DNA from: Paenibacillus sp. FSL W8-0186
GTDB lineage: Bacteria; Bacillota; Bacilli; Paenibacillales; Paenibacillaceae
DNA: 64,000 nucleotides
Direction of reading: 5' to 3'
NCBI RefSeq assembly: GCF_037969765.1
Contig: NZ_CP150207.1
Span: 2,342,001 to 2,406,000, forward strand
Positions within the stretch are counted from its first letter, which is position 1. Every line of letters starts with the position of its first letter. Both the position numbers and the translations under genes were made by a program. Below, in pieces: positions 34,605-43,684 of the stretch. A model generated the notes under the pieces. The model was not told the origin of the DNA and searched no databases. It worked only from the letters and a program-made list of their open reading frames with translations.

Positions 34605-36947
34605 TTGGATAGAACGGATAAGGCTTGGCAGGAAGAGCAGAAGCGAGTAGAATACGTTGCCGATCAAATTGAGAAGCGCATTCGCAGGCTGGAGTCGGAA
34701 GTGACGGTGGTCCGGGAGGATGTGGTCGGCATGCGCCGGGACTTCTGGGACGAAGTTACCGTCAACTTCAGTGAAGCGGATGATGTTGGCGAGACTTCGA
34801 CGAGCTTGCGTCAGCAATCGCAGGTTCTATCCGACCGGGAGAGAAGTCATCTTCATGCTTCGGCGGCTTTGGGAAAAATGAAGCGTCTCAAGCAGTCCCC
34901 ATATTTCGGCCGCATCGATTTTGCTGAGGAAGGCGGCGAGGAAGAAGCGATTTATCTAGGAATTGCCTCCCTGCTGGAGGAGGGGGACGAAGAGTTTCTC
35001 GTATATGATTGGCGCGCGCCGATCTCCAATTTGTATTATGACGGTGTGCCGGGTCCTGCTTCTTATATGACTCCCTCCGGGCAAATCGAAGGCACGATGT
35101 CGCTGAAACGCCAATTCGTCATTCATGGGCGAGTCATTAAGCTTATGTTCGATACGGGAGTCACGATTGGCGACGAAATGCTGCAGCAGGTGCTGAGCCG
35201 AAGCTCGGACGCACAGATGAAGAGCATTGTGGCGACGATTCAGAAGGAGCAGAACCGGATTATCCGCAACGATCACAGCCGGATGCTGATCGTTCAGGGA
35301 GCGGCGGGGAGCGGAAAGACTTCGGCCGCGCTGCAGCGGGTTGCTTATTTGCTGTATAAGCATCGGGAGCGTTTGAACGCCGACCAAATGATTCTTTTCT
35401 CCCCCAATCCGATGTTCAACAGCTATGTCTCTACCGTGCTCCCGGAGCTCGGCGAAGAGAATATGCAGCAGACAACGTTTCAGGAATATCTGGAGCATCG
35501 GTTGGGCCGGGAGTTTCAGCTGGAGGACCCGTTCGTGCAAATCGAATACGTGCTGACCGGGACGGAGGATGAGGATTACAAGCATAGAATCAGCGGCATA
35601 CGTTATAAATCGTCCTCGCTGTATCTGGATGCGGTGAATCGCTACAAACAATGGCTCGAGAAGAAGGGGATGAAATTCCGCCCGATCCGCTTTCAAGGCC
35701 AGACCGTCGTAGATGCCGAGGAGATTGCCCGGAAATTCTATGATTACGATCCGGCGATAACCTTGGCGAACCGTTGTGAACTGTTGAAGGAATGGCTGCT
35801 GAAGGAGCTTGCCGCGTTCGGGAAAAGCCAGCTGGATGCCCCTTGGGTCGAGGAGCAGATCCAGCTTCTTGATGCGGAGGACTATCAGCGGGCCTATCAG
35901 AGAATGCGCCGGAAACAGCGGGGGGCCGGTACTTCGTTTAACGACTATGAGGACGAGAAGGAAATTCTCGGGCGGATGGTCGTTAGCGATCGATTGAAGC
36001 CGCTGCGCAGATGGGTGAAGACATTGCGATTTGTCGACGTTACGACGCTGTATACGCAGCTGTTCGATCATTCGGAAATTGCAGCTGAGCTGGGGCTGGA
36101 AGATTTGCCGGAGGATTGGCGCGAGATCGGACGGCAGACCGTGGACAAAATCCGGGCGGGTGAAATGTTCTATGAGGATATTACGCCATTTCTTTATTTA
36201 AAGGAGCTTGTATTAGGCTTTCACTCGAATACGGATATTCGTCACGTTATCATTGATGAAGCCCAGGATTATTCGCCGTTTCAGCTGTTCTTCCTCAAAA
36301 GGCTGTTCCCGCGGGCGCGCATGACGGCGCTCGGGGACCTGAATCAGGCGATTTATGCCCATGCCTCGGTGCTGCAGCAGTCGGCAACGCTGACCGATCT
36401 GTACGGCACGGCGGAAAGCGAGCTTATCGTGCTGAAGCAGAGCTACCGGTCCACTCGCGAAATCGTCGAATTTACGAAACGAATGATCGCTGGAGGCGAG
36501 GAGATTGTCCCCTTCAACCGCGAAGGCGAGAAGCCGCTCGTAAGAGTGCTTCAGAACCGGGAGGACATGGATCGCGAGATCCAGCGGGATCTTCTGTCTT
36601 TGCGGGCTGACGGCTACGAGACGATCGCGGTCATCTGCAAAACGGCTGAGCAGAGCGAGCAGGTGCATGAAATGCTGGCCCAGGCTCTGCCCGCCAAGCT
36701 GATCAAAAAAACGACGCTCTCGTTCGAGAAGGGGATCCATATTATACCTGCATATCTGGCAAAGGGCGTGGAATTTGACGCTGTACTCATTTATGACGGT
36801 TCAAACCGCAACTACACCAAAGAAGCAGAGCGCAAATTGTTCTATACCGCTTGTACGAGAGCGATGCATTTGCTGCATGTGTATTCGGCGGGCGAGCCAA
36901 GCCGATTCATTACGGAGAGCGACCCGTCGGCCTATATCCAGGCTTAG
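34605..36947 (+). CDS. helD: HelD-like RNA polymerase recycling ATPase (UvrD/Rep family)
   Basis: HelD binds stalled RNA polymerase and uses ATP to free it from nucleic acid. The 780-residue protein has the family's N-terminal coiled-coil arm (about residues 1-70), the conserved FGRIDF and YDWRAPISNLYYD segments, Walker A GAAGSGKTS with K238, motif II in HVIIDEAQDYSPFQ, and the C-terminal helicase motifs LKQSYRSTREI and FDAVLIYD...YTACTRAM. The start is TTG 34605 behind GAGGAGCG. Length and motif order match B. subtilis HelD. Confidence 0.92.
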   Translation: MDRTDKAWQEEQKRVEYVADQIEKRIRRLESEVTVVREDVVGMRRDFWDEVTVNFSEADDVGETSTSLRQQSQVLSDRERSHLHASAALGKMKRLKQSPYFGRIDFAEEGGEEEAIYLGIASLLEEGDEEFLVYDWRAPISNLYYDGVPGPASYMTPSGQIEGTMSLKRQFVIHGRVIKLMFDTGVTIGDEMLQQVLSRSSDAQMKSIVATIQKEQNRIIRNDHSRMLIVQGAAGSGKTSAALQRVAYLLYKHRERLNADQMILFSPNPMFNSYVSTVLPELGEENMQQTTFQEYLEHRLGREFQLEDPFVQIEYVLTGTEDEDYKHRISGIRYKSSSLYLDAVNRYKQWLEKKGMKFRPIRFQGQTVVDAEEIARKFYDYDPAITLANRCELLKEWLLKELAAFGKSQLDAPWVEEQIQLLDAEDYQRAYQRMRRKQRGAGTSFNDYEDEKEILGRMVVSDRLKPLRRWVKTLRFVDVTTLYTQLFDHSEIAAELGLEDLPEDWREIGRQTVDKIRAGEMFYEDITPFLYLKELVLGFHSNTDIRHVIIDEAQDYSPFQLFFLKRLFPRARMTALGDLNQAIYAHASVLQQSATLTDLYGTAESELIVLKQSYRSTREIVEFTKRMIAGGEEIVPFNREGEKPLVRVLQNREDMDREIQRDLLSLRADGYETIAVICKTAEQSEQVHEMLAQALPAKLIKKTTLSFEKGIHIIPAYLAKGVEFDAVLIYDGSNRNYTKEAERKLFYTACTRAMHLLHVYSAGEPSRFITESDPSAYIQA

Positions 36948-37026
36948 GCAGGACAGTCCGAATATATTTTCACTTTTCAACCACACTAACATTGTATATC
37001 GTGTGTTGAAAGGTGGCCAAGTAAGG

Positions 37027-38271
37027 ATGGATAACAAAAAAGGCGATTTGTTCGCCCTAGCTTCCATACCGTTGATCATGACTTTAGGCAGTTCAATGAT
37101 TATTCCGATATTGCCCCAAATTTCCCGCAAGCTGCAGGTTTCATCGTTCCAGGTCAGCATGCTCATTACGGTATATGCGGTTGTCGCGATTTTGCTCGTG
37201 CCGATCGCCGGCTATCTATCCGACAAATTCGGCAGGAAAGTGATCATCATTCCAAGCCTGATCATCGCCGGTATCGGCGGTGCGTTATCTGGAGTGGCCA
37301 GTTGGCTTGCGGAGGGGACGACGGTTTACTGGATTATTCTGGGCGGCCGCTTGCTGCAGGGTATCGGCGCGGCGGGTGCTTTTCCCATTGTTCTCCCCCT
37401 TGTTGGCGATATGTTTGACGATGACGAACAAGTCAGTCATAGCCTTGGAATCATTGAGACGTCCAATACGTTTGGCAAGGTGCTCAGTCCGATTCTTGGG
37501 GCATTACTTGGCGCCTGGATTTGGTACGTGCCGTTTTTGGCGATTCCTGTATTGTGTCTCGCTTCCCTGCTGCTCGTCATTTTCCTGGTTAAGGAACCGG
37601 AACGGAAGGAAGAGGCCATGCCGATGGGCGAATTCTTGAAGACGGTGAAGAAGCTGTTCCATGAGAAGGGGCGCTGGCTTTACGCTATTTTTGCCATTGG
37701 CTGTATTTGCATGTTCCTGGTGTTTGGCGTGCTCTTCTACCTATCCGAGCAGCTTGAGACCAAGCATAGACTGGAGGGGGTATTGAAGGGACTGGTGCTG
37801 GCGATCCCGCTTGCTGCGCTGTGCCTTGCCGCCTACTTTACGGGGAAGAAAATCGGCAATGACAAGACGTTGATGAAGTGGTGCGGGGTTGCAGGATTGG
37901 TTTTGTCCACAGGTGCTCTTTTTGGCATTGGCTTTTTTAACAATATATATTTTGTTATCGCTTGTCTGATCGTGTGCGGCGCTGGCATCGGCATAGTTCT
38001 TCCGAGCTCCGATGCTCTCATCACGGAAGGGATAGAGAAGTCCCTGCGCGGCACAATTACGTCTATCTATGGAAGCATGCGTTTCATCGGTGTATCATTA
38101 GGGCCGCCGATCGTTTCGCTGCTCATAAAAGCAGGGCATATGACGCTGTTCTTTGTGATCGCCGGCGTGTCGCTTGTGGCGGTAATTCTGCTGATGACGC
38201 TGGTCAAACCGGAAGCAGATAATGAACAAGGCAAAATGAAAAAAGCGCCTCGTCCCGCTCACCAGCCTTAA
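37027..38271 (+). CDS. MFS drug-efflux-type transporter
   Basis: This 414-residue carrier has twelve likely helices with motif A GYLSDKFGRKVIIIP in the loop between helices 2 and 3, and LLQGIGAAGAFPIVLPLVGDMF, a motif C-like segment that marks drug/proton antiporters of the DHA1 type. The substrate is unknown. The open frame extends back into helD, but ATG 37027 gives the normal N terminus. The ribosome binding site is only fair (AAAGGTGG about 11 bases away). The C terminus is basic. Confidence 0.87.
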   Translation: MDNKKGDLFALASIPLIMTLGSSMIIPILPQISRKLQVSSFQVSMLITVYAVVAILLVPIAGYLSDKFGRKVIIIPSLIIAGIGGALSGVASWLAEGTTVYWIILGGRLLQGIGAAGAFPIVLPLVGDMFDDDEQVSHSLGIIETSNTFGKVLSPILGALLGAWIWYVPFLAIPVLCLASLLLVIFLVKEPERKEEAMPMGEFLKTVKKLFHEKGRWLYAIFAIGCICMFLVFGVLFYLSEQLETKHRLEGVLKGLVLAIPLAALCLAAYFTGKKIGNDKTLMKWCGVAGLVLSTGALFGIGFFNNIYFVIACLIVCGAGIGIVLPSSDALITEGIEKSLRGTITSIYGSMRFIGVSLGPPIVSLLIKAGHMTLFFVIAGVSLVAVILLMTLVKPEADNEQGKMKKAPRPAHQP

Positions 38272-38349
38272 AATGCAAAATATTCACATTTTATCAATAA
38301 ATAGACTTGCCTATTGTTAGAATTATCATATATCCGCCTCGTTAAGCTG

Positions 38350-38369
38350 TGTACAATCCTTGTACAATC
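38350..38369 (+). repeat. Direct repeat upstream of the DsbA-like gene
   Basis: TGTACAATC occurs twice (38350-38358 and 38361-38369), 11 bases apart, close to one helical turn. It includes the palindrome TTGTACAA. It lies about 45 bases before the gene and could be a regulator site. Confidence 0.4.
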
Positions 38370-38413
38370 GAACAATCCATGATTATTCGATGATAAAGCG
38401 AGGGGGAATAGCG

Positions 38414-39094
38414 ATGAAGAAGAACAATCGGCAGCTTGGCCTTGTAACGCTTGGTGCAATAGCTGTGCTGGCCGTAGCAATCGTAATCTTCACTAGCCTG
38501 AAGGATAGCAGACCGACAACGGAGTTTCCTGATTTCGACCAGGTTTCGGTTGAATTTAACCCAGCTGGGTTTAATGAAGCGGAACAGCCCTACATCGGCG
38601 ACAGGAACGCTCCGGTGACGATTGTTGAATTTTCTGACTACAAATGCCCGGCCTGCAAAAGATGGAATGAGGAGGTTCTTCCCGAGCTGAAGCGGGAATA
38701 CCTGGATACGGGCAAAGCTGTATTATATATGATCGACTATCCTTTTTTGGCGCCGGACTCCAATCTCGCAGCATTAGCTGGTGAGACGCTCTATCAGCAG
38801 AACCAAACATATTTCTGGACGTATCATGCGAAAATGAGCGAGCTGCAAGGAAAAAAGGACGACATTTGGGCAACGAAGTCGTTCATTCTCGATTTGGTGC
38901 GCACCTATATTCCCGAAGCGGACATGGAGAAATTCGAGCAGGATTTGGACAACCGGACATACAGCGCGAATGTCAAAAAAGACCTCATGATCGTCGAGCA
39001 TTATCAGGTCAGTGGTACGCCGACAGTGTTCGTCAACGGAAAAGAGGTCGAGGATGCTTCTTTTTCCGGCATCCAAGCCGCGATCGAGAACTGA
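38414..39094 (+). CDS. Membrane-anchored DsbA/BdbD-like thiol-disulfide protein
   Basis: This 226-residue protein has an N-terminal membrane helix (LGLVTLGAIAVLAVAIVIF) and an external thioredoxin-fold domain with the active site C78-P-A-C81, the inserted helical domain and the cis-proline loop SGTPTVFVNG. It should oxidise or isomerise thiols in exported proteins. BdbD normally works with a BdbC quinone-linked partner, but none is seen here. The start ATG 38414 follows GAGGGGG. It is followed by a terminator. Confidence 0.88.
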   Translation: MKKNNRQLGLVTLGAIAVLAVAIVIFTSLKDSRPTTEFPDFDQVSVEFNPAGFNEAEQPYIGDRNAPVTIVEFSDYKCPACKRWNEEVLPELKREYLDTGKAVLYMIDYPFLAPDSNLAALAGETLYQQNQTYFWTYHAKMSELQGKKDDIWATKSFILDLVRTYIPEADMEKFEQDLDNRTYSANVKKDLMIVEHYQVSGTPTVFVNGKEVEDASFSGIQAAIEN

Positions 39095-39107
39095 GAGCTT
39101 TTATTGC

Positions 39108-39146
39108 GGAACAGCAGGTTCATCATGGACTTGCTGTTCTTTTTTG
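39108..39146 (+). terminator. Terminator after the DsbA-like gene
   Basis: GAACAGCA (39109-39116) pairs with TGCTGTTC (39132-39139), with further inner pairing, followed by TTTTTTG. Confidence 0.85.
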
Positions 39147-39228
39147 CCTCATAGTTTGGTATGATGTAATCGTGATTTTTATCGAACAGGCTATATCATA
39201 GACAGGGACATGACCAGGAGGGGTAACC

Positions 39229-39900
39229 ATGAATGCAAAACAAGCGGCGGGCTACCGTGCAGCAGAATTGGTAAAGGAAGGGATGACGGTTGGACTCGGG
39301 ACGGGATCGACGGCATATTACGCGATCGAGAAAATCGGCGAAATGGTCGCAGCCGGGCTTCGCATTCGGGCGATCGCTACATCCAAAGCTTCGGAAGAAC
39401 TCGCTGCTAAATATAATATTCCGCTTATTCCTGCGGCCGAAGTTGACCGGCTAGATATCGCGATTGACGGCGCGGACGAGGCAGACCCGGATATGGCCCT
39501 TATTAAGGGTGGCGGCGGCGCTTTGCTGAGGGAGAAACTGGTAGCGCTTCAAAGCGACCGGTTCGTCGTTATTGCCGACAGCATTAAGAGGGTGGAGCAC
39601 TTGGGGCAATTCAAGCTGCCGATTGAAATCGTGCCTTTTTGTTACGAATGGACACTTCGCCTGCTGCAGAGCCGTTATAATGTGCCGATTGAAATGCGGA
39701 TGAACGGCGACAAGCTATATGTTACGGATAACGGCAACTATATCGCCGATGCGGCTTTCGGCAAGATCGAGTATCCGGGCAAGCTGAGCGATGAGCTGAA
39801 GGCAACGACCGGGGTCGTAGAGCACGGCTTGTTTGTGGGCATCGCTAGCACGGTCATTATTGGCTATGACGACGGACGTACGGAGATTATTGAGAAGTAG
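39229..39900 (+). CDS. rpiA: Ribose-5-phosphate isomerase A
   Basis: RpiA interconverts ribose-5-phosphate and ribulose-5-phosphate in the pentose phosphate pathway. The 223-residue protein shows GLGTGSTA for phosphate binding, AIDGADEADPD with the catalytic Asp, and KGGGGALLREK with the catalytic Glu. AGGAGGGG precedes ATG 39229. It links to the nucleoside operon at 8.7-13 kb, whose end product is its substrate. A small GNAT gene follows 17 bases later. Confidence 0.95.
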   Translation: MNAKQAAGYRAAELVKEGMTVGLGTGSTAYYAIEKIGEMVAAGLRIRAIATSKASEELAAKYNIPLIPAAEVDRLDIAIDGADEADPDMALIKGGGGALLREKLVALQSDRFVVIADSIKRVEHLGQFKLPIEIVPFCYEWTLRLLQSRYNVPIEMRMNGDKLYVTDNGNYIADAAFGKIEYPGKLSDELKATTGVVEHGLFVGIASTVIIGYDDGRTEIIEK

Positions 39901-39917
39901 GAAGGAAGGTGCTTGGC

Positions 39918-40358
39918 ATGCTTATAGACGTTAAACCGCGAATCGCCAGCGAAGAAGTTCGGGAGCTGCTTGAATATGCGGTTCATGGCGATGAGGAGGA
40001 GCTGAGCCAAGCGGTGAAGCAGTATGCAGCGGACAGCAATTGCAAGCTGCTTGCCTACGAAGAAGAAGAACAGTACATCGGCATCATCGGCTACCGCAGC
40101 GGGGACAACGGCGTGCTGGAGCTGCTGCATCTCGCCGTTCATCCGGAGGACCGGGGAATGGGGTACGGCCGGGGGATCATTCTTGATGCTATGGTGCTTG
40201 AACGGCCTGCTGTCGTTTTGGCAGAGACCGATGAGGACAGCGCTGATTTCTTCCGCAGCATCGGCTTTCAGGTAACGGGATTTACGAAGTATCCCGGAGG
40301 ACCGGAATATTTTCGCTGCACCTACGAGACGGAAGAGAACGAAGAAGATTTCATGTAA
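39918..40358 (+). CDS. Small GNAT-type acetyltransferase
   Basis: The gene encodes 146 residues with a GNAT core: YIGIIGYRSG, LELLHLAVHPEDRGMGYGRGII (acetyl-CoA loop RGMGYG), and ADFFRSIGFQVTG. The acceptor is unknown. I prefer ATG 39918, eight bases after GGAAGG, over GTG 39909, which overlaps that site. It follows rpiA closely and probably shares its transcript. Confidence 0.78.
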   Translation: MLIDVKPRIASEEVRELLEYAVHGDEEELSQAVKQYAADSNCKLLAYEEEEQYIGIIGYRSGDNGVLELLHLAVHPEDRGMGYGRGIILDAMVLERPAVVLAETDEDSADFFRSIGFQVTGFTKYPGGPEYFRCTYETEENEEDFM

Positions 40359-40373
40359 TTGGACAACAAATCA

Positions 40374-40410
40374 TAGGCATACATGGGCGAAATCCCGTGT
40401 ATGCCTATTT
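40374..40410 (+). terminator. Terminator after the rpiA-GNAT pair
   Basis: AGGCATACATGGG pairs with CCCGTGTATGCCT (one wobble) around a six-base loop (CGAAAT). The tail is TTT only. Confidence 0.65.
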
Positions 40411-40458
40411 CAGATGAAGAAGCTATGAAAAATATAAATTGAGGCCAGGACATTCTGA

Positions 40459-41130
40459 TTATCGGGTCAGTTTTTTAAAATAGCTTCTCCAGGCCCATTT
40501 CCGTTCGTTGCGTTTCTTGTATCTGGGCAGAGACCGGTAAATCGCAATCGCTTCCTCCCAGGAGCGCTTGGCTTCTTCCGTCCGGTTCAAGGATTGGTAT
40601 AGGCTGCCTAGCAAATAATACGCTTCACTGGAAGAGGAATAATGTTCGCCGAACTGCTTGGCGTACTGCAGTGCTTTTTCCGGGTTTTCCTCACGGAAAG
40701 CGAAGGCCAGACTAAGGTAGGGCTGCCCGTATTTGACGCGTTCATTGATGGCTAGAGCCTGAAGAACATGCTGTTCTCCTTCTTCCAATTGGCCCATTCC
40801 CAACTGGGCCTCGCCCAAATCACTCCAGAACTCTGCTGAGGATTCGGATGAGGATTTGGCTTCTTGAAGAAGATTATAGGCTTCTTTGAACTTTCTTTGA
40901 TCCAGCAGAAGCCGGGCCAGCTCCCGTTTTGAAGAAATGTCAAAGGCGTTAACGGTTAGCTGCTGCTTCAAGCGGGCAATTTGGCGCGATCTGCGAAACG
41001 GCTTGGTAAAGCTGGGGAAAATGCCGACGAAGCGCCTGTCCAGAAAGTACAAAATGCCCAGAAATATAAGCAAAGAAAGGAATACATTTCCTGTCAACCA
41101 GGAAAGAATGATGAGAATTAGAAATTTCAT
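40459..41130 (-). CDS. Membrane-anchored TPR protein
   Basis: This 223-residue protein begins with one or two membrane helices (LILIILSWLTGNVFLSLLIFLGILYF) and then carries tetratricopeptide-like helical repeats: DQRKFKEAYNLLQEAK, WSDLGEAQLGMGQLEEGEQHVLQALAI, YLLGSLYQSLNRTEEAKRSWEEAIAIY. Such repeats bind proteins. I start it at ATG 41130 behind GGAGGAG, not further upstream. Its partner is unknown. Confidence 0.8.
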   Translation of the reverse strand: MKFLILIILSWLTGNVFLSLLIFLGILYFLDRRFVGIFPSFTKPFRRSRQIARLKQQLTVNAFDISSKRELARLLLDQRKFKEAYNLLQEAKSSSESSAEFWSDLGEAQLGMGQLEEGEQHVLQALAINERVKYGQPYLSLAFAFREENPEKALQYAKQFGEHYSSSSEAYYLLGSLYQSLNRTEEAKRSWEEAIAIYRSLPRYKKRNERKWAWRSYFKKLTR

Positions 41131-41220
41131 GTTCTCCTCCGTGGGTAAGATTATTTTCCAATTATACCACGAAAGATGTGCAGCGGTAGTTGGTGAGGCA
41201 GCAGGCGGGAGAAAGAATAG

Positions 41221-41256
41221 AAAAAGGCAGATCAAGATTTCTTGGTCTGCCTTTTT
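41221..41256. terminator. Bidirectional terminator
   Basis: AAAAAGGCAGATCAAG pairs with CTTGGTCTGCCTTTTT (one wobble) around ATTT. It ends the Gln/Gly-rich gene on the minus strand. Confidence 0.85.
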
Positions 41257-41267
41257 GAATCTTATTA

Positions 41268-41786
41268 TTATTGGTAGCTGCGCGTTTGGGAGCCTTGCCC
41301 TTGTCCCATTTGTCCGACTTGGCCCATGGAAGAACCGGAGGGGGATGAACTGAGATTTCCTTGACCGAAGCTGCCTTGCTGCCCGTAGCTTTGCTGTCCG
41401 TAGTTATGCTGACCAAGGCCTTGCTGTCCAAAGCTAGGCTGGCCAAAGCTCTGTCCGCCAATGGAACGTTGGCCGATTCCAGTTTGACCAAAGCTGGAAG
41501 GATTGCTGAAATGGGACACGCCGGAACCTACGATGTTCTCGAGCTGCCCAGCCAGCTGCGAAATTTGCTGGTATTGATGCATTGCCGTTTGATGACCTTG
41601 CAGTGCAGACTGAATCGTTTGAGCAGTTTTACGCTCGCGTTGGGCGATTTCTTCAAGCTGCATCGCGTTTTGCTGCTCCTGCTCGAGAAGCTGCTGATAC
41701 ATAGCCGAGGCTTGGCGGGTTTGTTGTTCCAATTGCTGAATGGTCTGTTCGATTTGACGAATTTGCTGGTTTACGTTTTGGTTCAT
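41268..41786 (-). CDS. Gln-rich coiled-coil protein with a Gly/Gln repeat tail
   Basis: This 172-residue protein has two halves. Residues 1 to about 90 form a coiled coil very rich in Gln (QQIRQIEQTIQQLEQQTRQ). The rest is a low-complexity tail of repeated SFGQ / GLGQ / NYGQ / SYGQ units. There is no signal peptide or membrane helix. I do not recognise the family; some spore or surface proteins have similar tails, but the sequence does not prove it. GAGGAGGA precedes ATG 41786. It diverges from gpmA. Confidence 0.75.
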   Translation of the reverse strand: MNQNVNQQIRQIEQTIQQLEQQTRQASAMYQQLLEQEQQNAMQLEEIAQRERKTAQTIQSALQGHQTAMHQYQQISQLAGQLENIVGSGVSHFSNPSSFGQTGIGQRSIGGQSFGQPSFGQQGLGQHNYGQQSYGQQGSFGQGNLSSSPSGSSMGQVGQMGQGQGSQTRSYQ

Positions 41787-41891
41787 GCTGGTACATCCTC
41801 CTCATAGGTTATGGTAAGTAGAAACAGGGTTAGGTTTCCCAGATAGGGTAAAGATATTCGTAGAACATAACCTGGAAAGGAGAGATAGACC

Positions 41892-42641
41892 ATGCATAGG
41901 CTTGTGCTTGTGCGGCATGGCGAGAGCGAGTGGAATAAATCAAATTTATTTACCGGCTGGACGGACGTGGACTTGTCGAGCAAAGGGGTCGATGAAGCTA
42001 AAGAGGCGGGGAAGCTGCTGAAAGAACATAAATTCGATTTTGATATTGCATACACCTCTTATTTGAGAAGGGCGATCAAGACGTTGTATTTTATTCAAGA
42101 CGAGATGAATTTGCTGTGGATTCCAACTTATAAAACATGGCAGCTAAACGAACGGCATTATGGTGCGCTGCAAGGCCTCAGCAAGCTGACGACTGCTCAG
42201 AAATACGGGGAGCAACAGGTCCAGCTATGGCGCAGAAGCTATGATGTGCTTCCTCCCGCATTGACCAAAGATGATGAGAGATATCCGCGAAATGACCCGA
42301 AATATAAGGATGTGCCGGACCAGTTCATTCCAGTAACGGAGAGCCTGAAGGAGACAATTGTGCGGGTAGAAGATTATTGGCTGCGCGAGATCAAACCGCA
42401 AATTCTGGCAGGCAAAAGAGTGATTATCGCGGCTCACGGGAACAGTTTGCGGGCGCTCGTCAAATATTTGGACAACCTGAGCGCGACCGAGATCATGCAG
42501 GTTAACATTCCGACAGGAACTCCGCTCGTCTATTCGCTGGATGAGCAGCTTTTGCCTGTGGAGAAATATTATCTCGGCAGCGACACGAGAATCGAACATA
42601 AAATTGAAAAAGCAGCCGACCCTGACCGGGTTATGGAGTAA
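41892..42641 (+). CDS. gpmA: 2,3-bisphosphoglycerate-dependent phosphoglycerate mutase
   Basis: This glycolytic enzyme interconverts 3- and 2-phosphoglycerate. The 249-residue protein has the phosphohistidine loop RHGESEWN with H9, the second active-site segment [28 protein letters not shown], and [15 protein letters not shown] with the second catalytic His. It differs from the metal-dependent GpmI also found in many bacilli. GGAGAGAT precedes ATG 41892. Confidence 0.94.
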   Translation: MHRLVLVRHGESEWNKSNLFTGWTDVDLSSKGVDEAKEAGKLLKEHKFDFDIAYTSYLRRAIKTLYFIQDEMNLLWIPTYKTWQLNERHYGALQGLSKLTTAQKYGEQQVQLWRRSYDVLPPALTKDDERYPRNDPKYKDVPDQFIPVTESLKETIVRVEDYWLREIKPQILAGKRVIIAAHGNSLRALVKYLDNLSATEIMQVNIPTGTPLVYSLDEQLLPVEKYYLGSDTRIEHKIEKAADPDRVME

Positions 42642-42731
42642 AATAGGCCGTGATGTCCAAGCGCTCCTCTTTGCAGCATCATGTACTGTAGAAAGAAACT
42701 TATTCTATTGTATAGCAAGGGTGGGATCCGC

Positions 42732-43445
42732 ATGAATCCTGAGGAGTTTATCGCAAAAATCGCCCCTGCGGCGCTCAGGGATTGGCGCGGCAGCGGGGTA
42801 TCGGCAGCGCTGACCATCGCCCAGGCGATTCTCGAATCGAATTGGGGAACGAGCGCGCTGGCCGTGCGGGCAAACAATCTGTTTGGAATGAAAGGGACAG
42901 GTTCTGCGGGGAGTATTACCCTGCCTACGACTGAATATCGCGCAGGGGTACCCTATACAATCCAGGCAGCCTTTCGGAAATACAAATCATGGGAAGAGTC
43001 CGTTGCCGACCATACCAGACTGCTGTTGAACCAACGCTATCAGCAGATTCTCCGCCGCCCAGGCAAAGAGGCCGCCCGCTACGTTGCGGCAGCAGGTTAT
43101 GCCACTGACCCGAATTACGCGAAGAAGCTGATTGCCTTGATGGACAAATACGATTTGTACCATTATGACGCAGAAGGGGGAGAGGAGCCGATGACGGCGG
43201 AGGAGAAAAAGCAGTTTGAAGCACTCCAACAGACGGTACAGCAGCAGGCGGTTCGAATCGCGGAGCTTGAGAAGCGGGCCAATTTGAAGACGCCGGATTG
43301 GGCCAAAGAAGCGGTGAAGGCCGCCGTAAATTACGACAAGAAGCATCCGCTGATCCAGTCTCCCGAGCAAGGCAGCTATGATTTCTACCGATTAATTACG
43401 ATCATGTACCGCAGAGGATTGTTCAACAAGCCGGATGCAGGATAA
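42732..43445 (+). CDS. GH73 glucosaminidase-like peptidoglycan hydrolase without a signal peptide
   Basis: This 237-residue protein has a GH73 (N-acetylglucosaminidase) domain: SAALTIAQAILESNWGTSALAVRANNLFGMKG with the catalytic Glu in ESNWG, TEYRAGVPYTIQAAFRKYKSWEESVADHTRLL, and YATDPNYAKKLIALMD. A coiled coil of about 40 residues follows, then a short module (DWAKEAVKAAVNYDKKHPLIQSPEQGSYDFYRLI) of a kind often seen at the end of phage endolysins. There is no signal peptide. It may be a phage-derived or mother-cell lysin. The start ATG 42732 has a modest ribosome binding site (GGGTGGGA). Confidence 0.85.
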   Translation: MNPEEFIAKIAPAALRDWRGSGVSAALTIAQAILESNWGTSALAVRANNLFGMKGTGSAGSITLPTTEYRAGVPYTIQAAFRKYKSWEESVADHTRLLLNQRYQQILRRPGKEAARYVAAAGYATDPNYAKKLIALMDKYDLYHYDAEGGEEPMTAEEKKQFEALQQTVQQQAVRIAELEKRANLKTPDWAKEAVKAAVNYDKKHPLIQSPEQGSYDFYRLITIMYRRGLFNKPDAG

Positions 43446-43528
43446 GCATACAGTTTTACAGCTTGCCCAAACCTCCTATCACGCCTATGAATATATTTAT
43501 ATTATTCAGAGGCAAAGGAGGTATCCCT

Positions 43529-43624
43529 ATGGGCGAAATTGGAGGAGCAGGACTGTGGACTTCAACTGGGGTAATACTCGTACTGTTCATTCTGTTGGTT
43601 ATCGTTTCCCGCGCTTGGATCTAA
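43529..43624 (+). CDS. YjcZ family sporulation peptide
   Basis: This 31-codon gene encodes a short protein: a Gly-rich start (MGEIGGAGLW), a hydrophobic helix (VILVLFILLVIV) and a closing SRAWI. This is the YjcZ/YczM-type of small membrane peptides associated with sporulation in bacilli. The ribosome binding site AAAGGAGG is strong and seven bases before ATG 43529. It starts 83 bases after the GH73 gene. Confidence 0.8.
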   Translation: MGEIGGAGLWTSTGVILVLFILLVIVSRAWI

Positions 43625-43652
43625 TCTTGCAGCTGAAGTATTAGTAACGCAG

Positions 43653-43684
43653 GTCCGCCGGGCATTGCCCGGCGGATTATTGTT
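43653..43684 (+). terminator. Terminator after the YjcZ-type gene
   Basis: TCCGCCGGG pairs with CCCGGCGGA around a short loop, followed by TTATTGTTT. Confidence 0.72.

Noticed and set aside
34956..36071. A 371-codon minus-strand open frame inside helD
   Set aside because: Entirely antisense to a gene with clear motifs, and its composition is that of a shadow frame.
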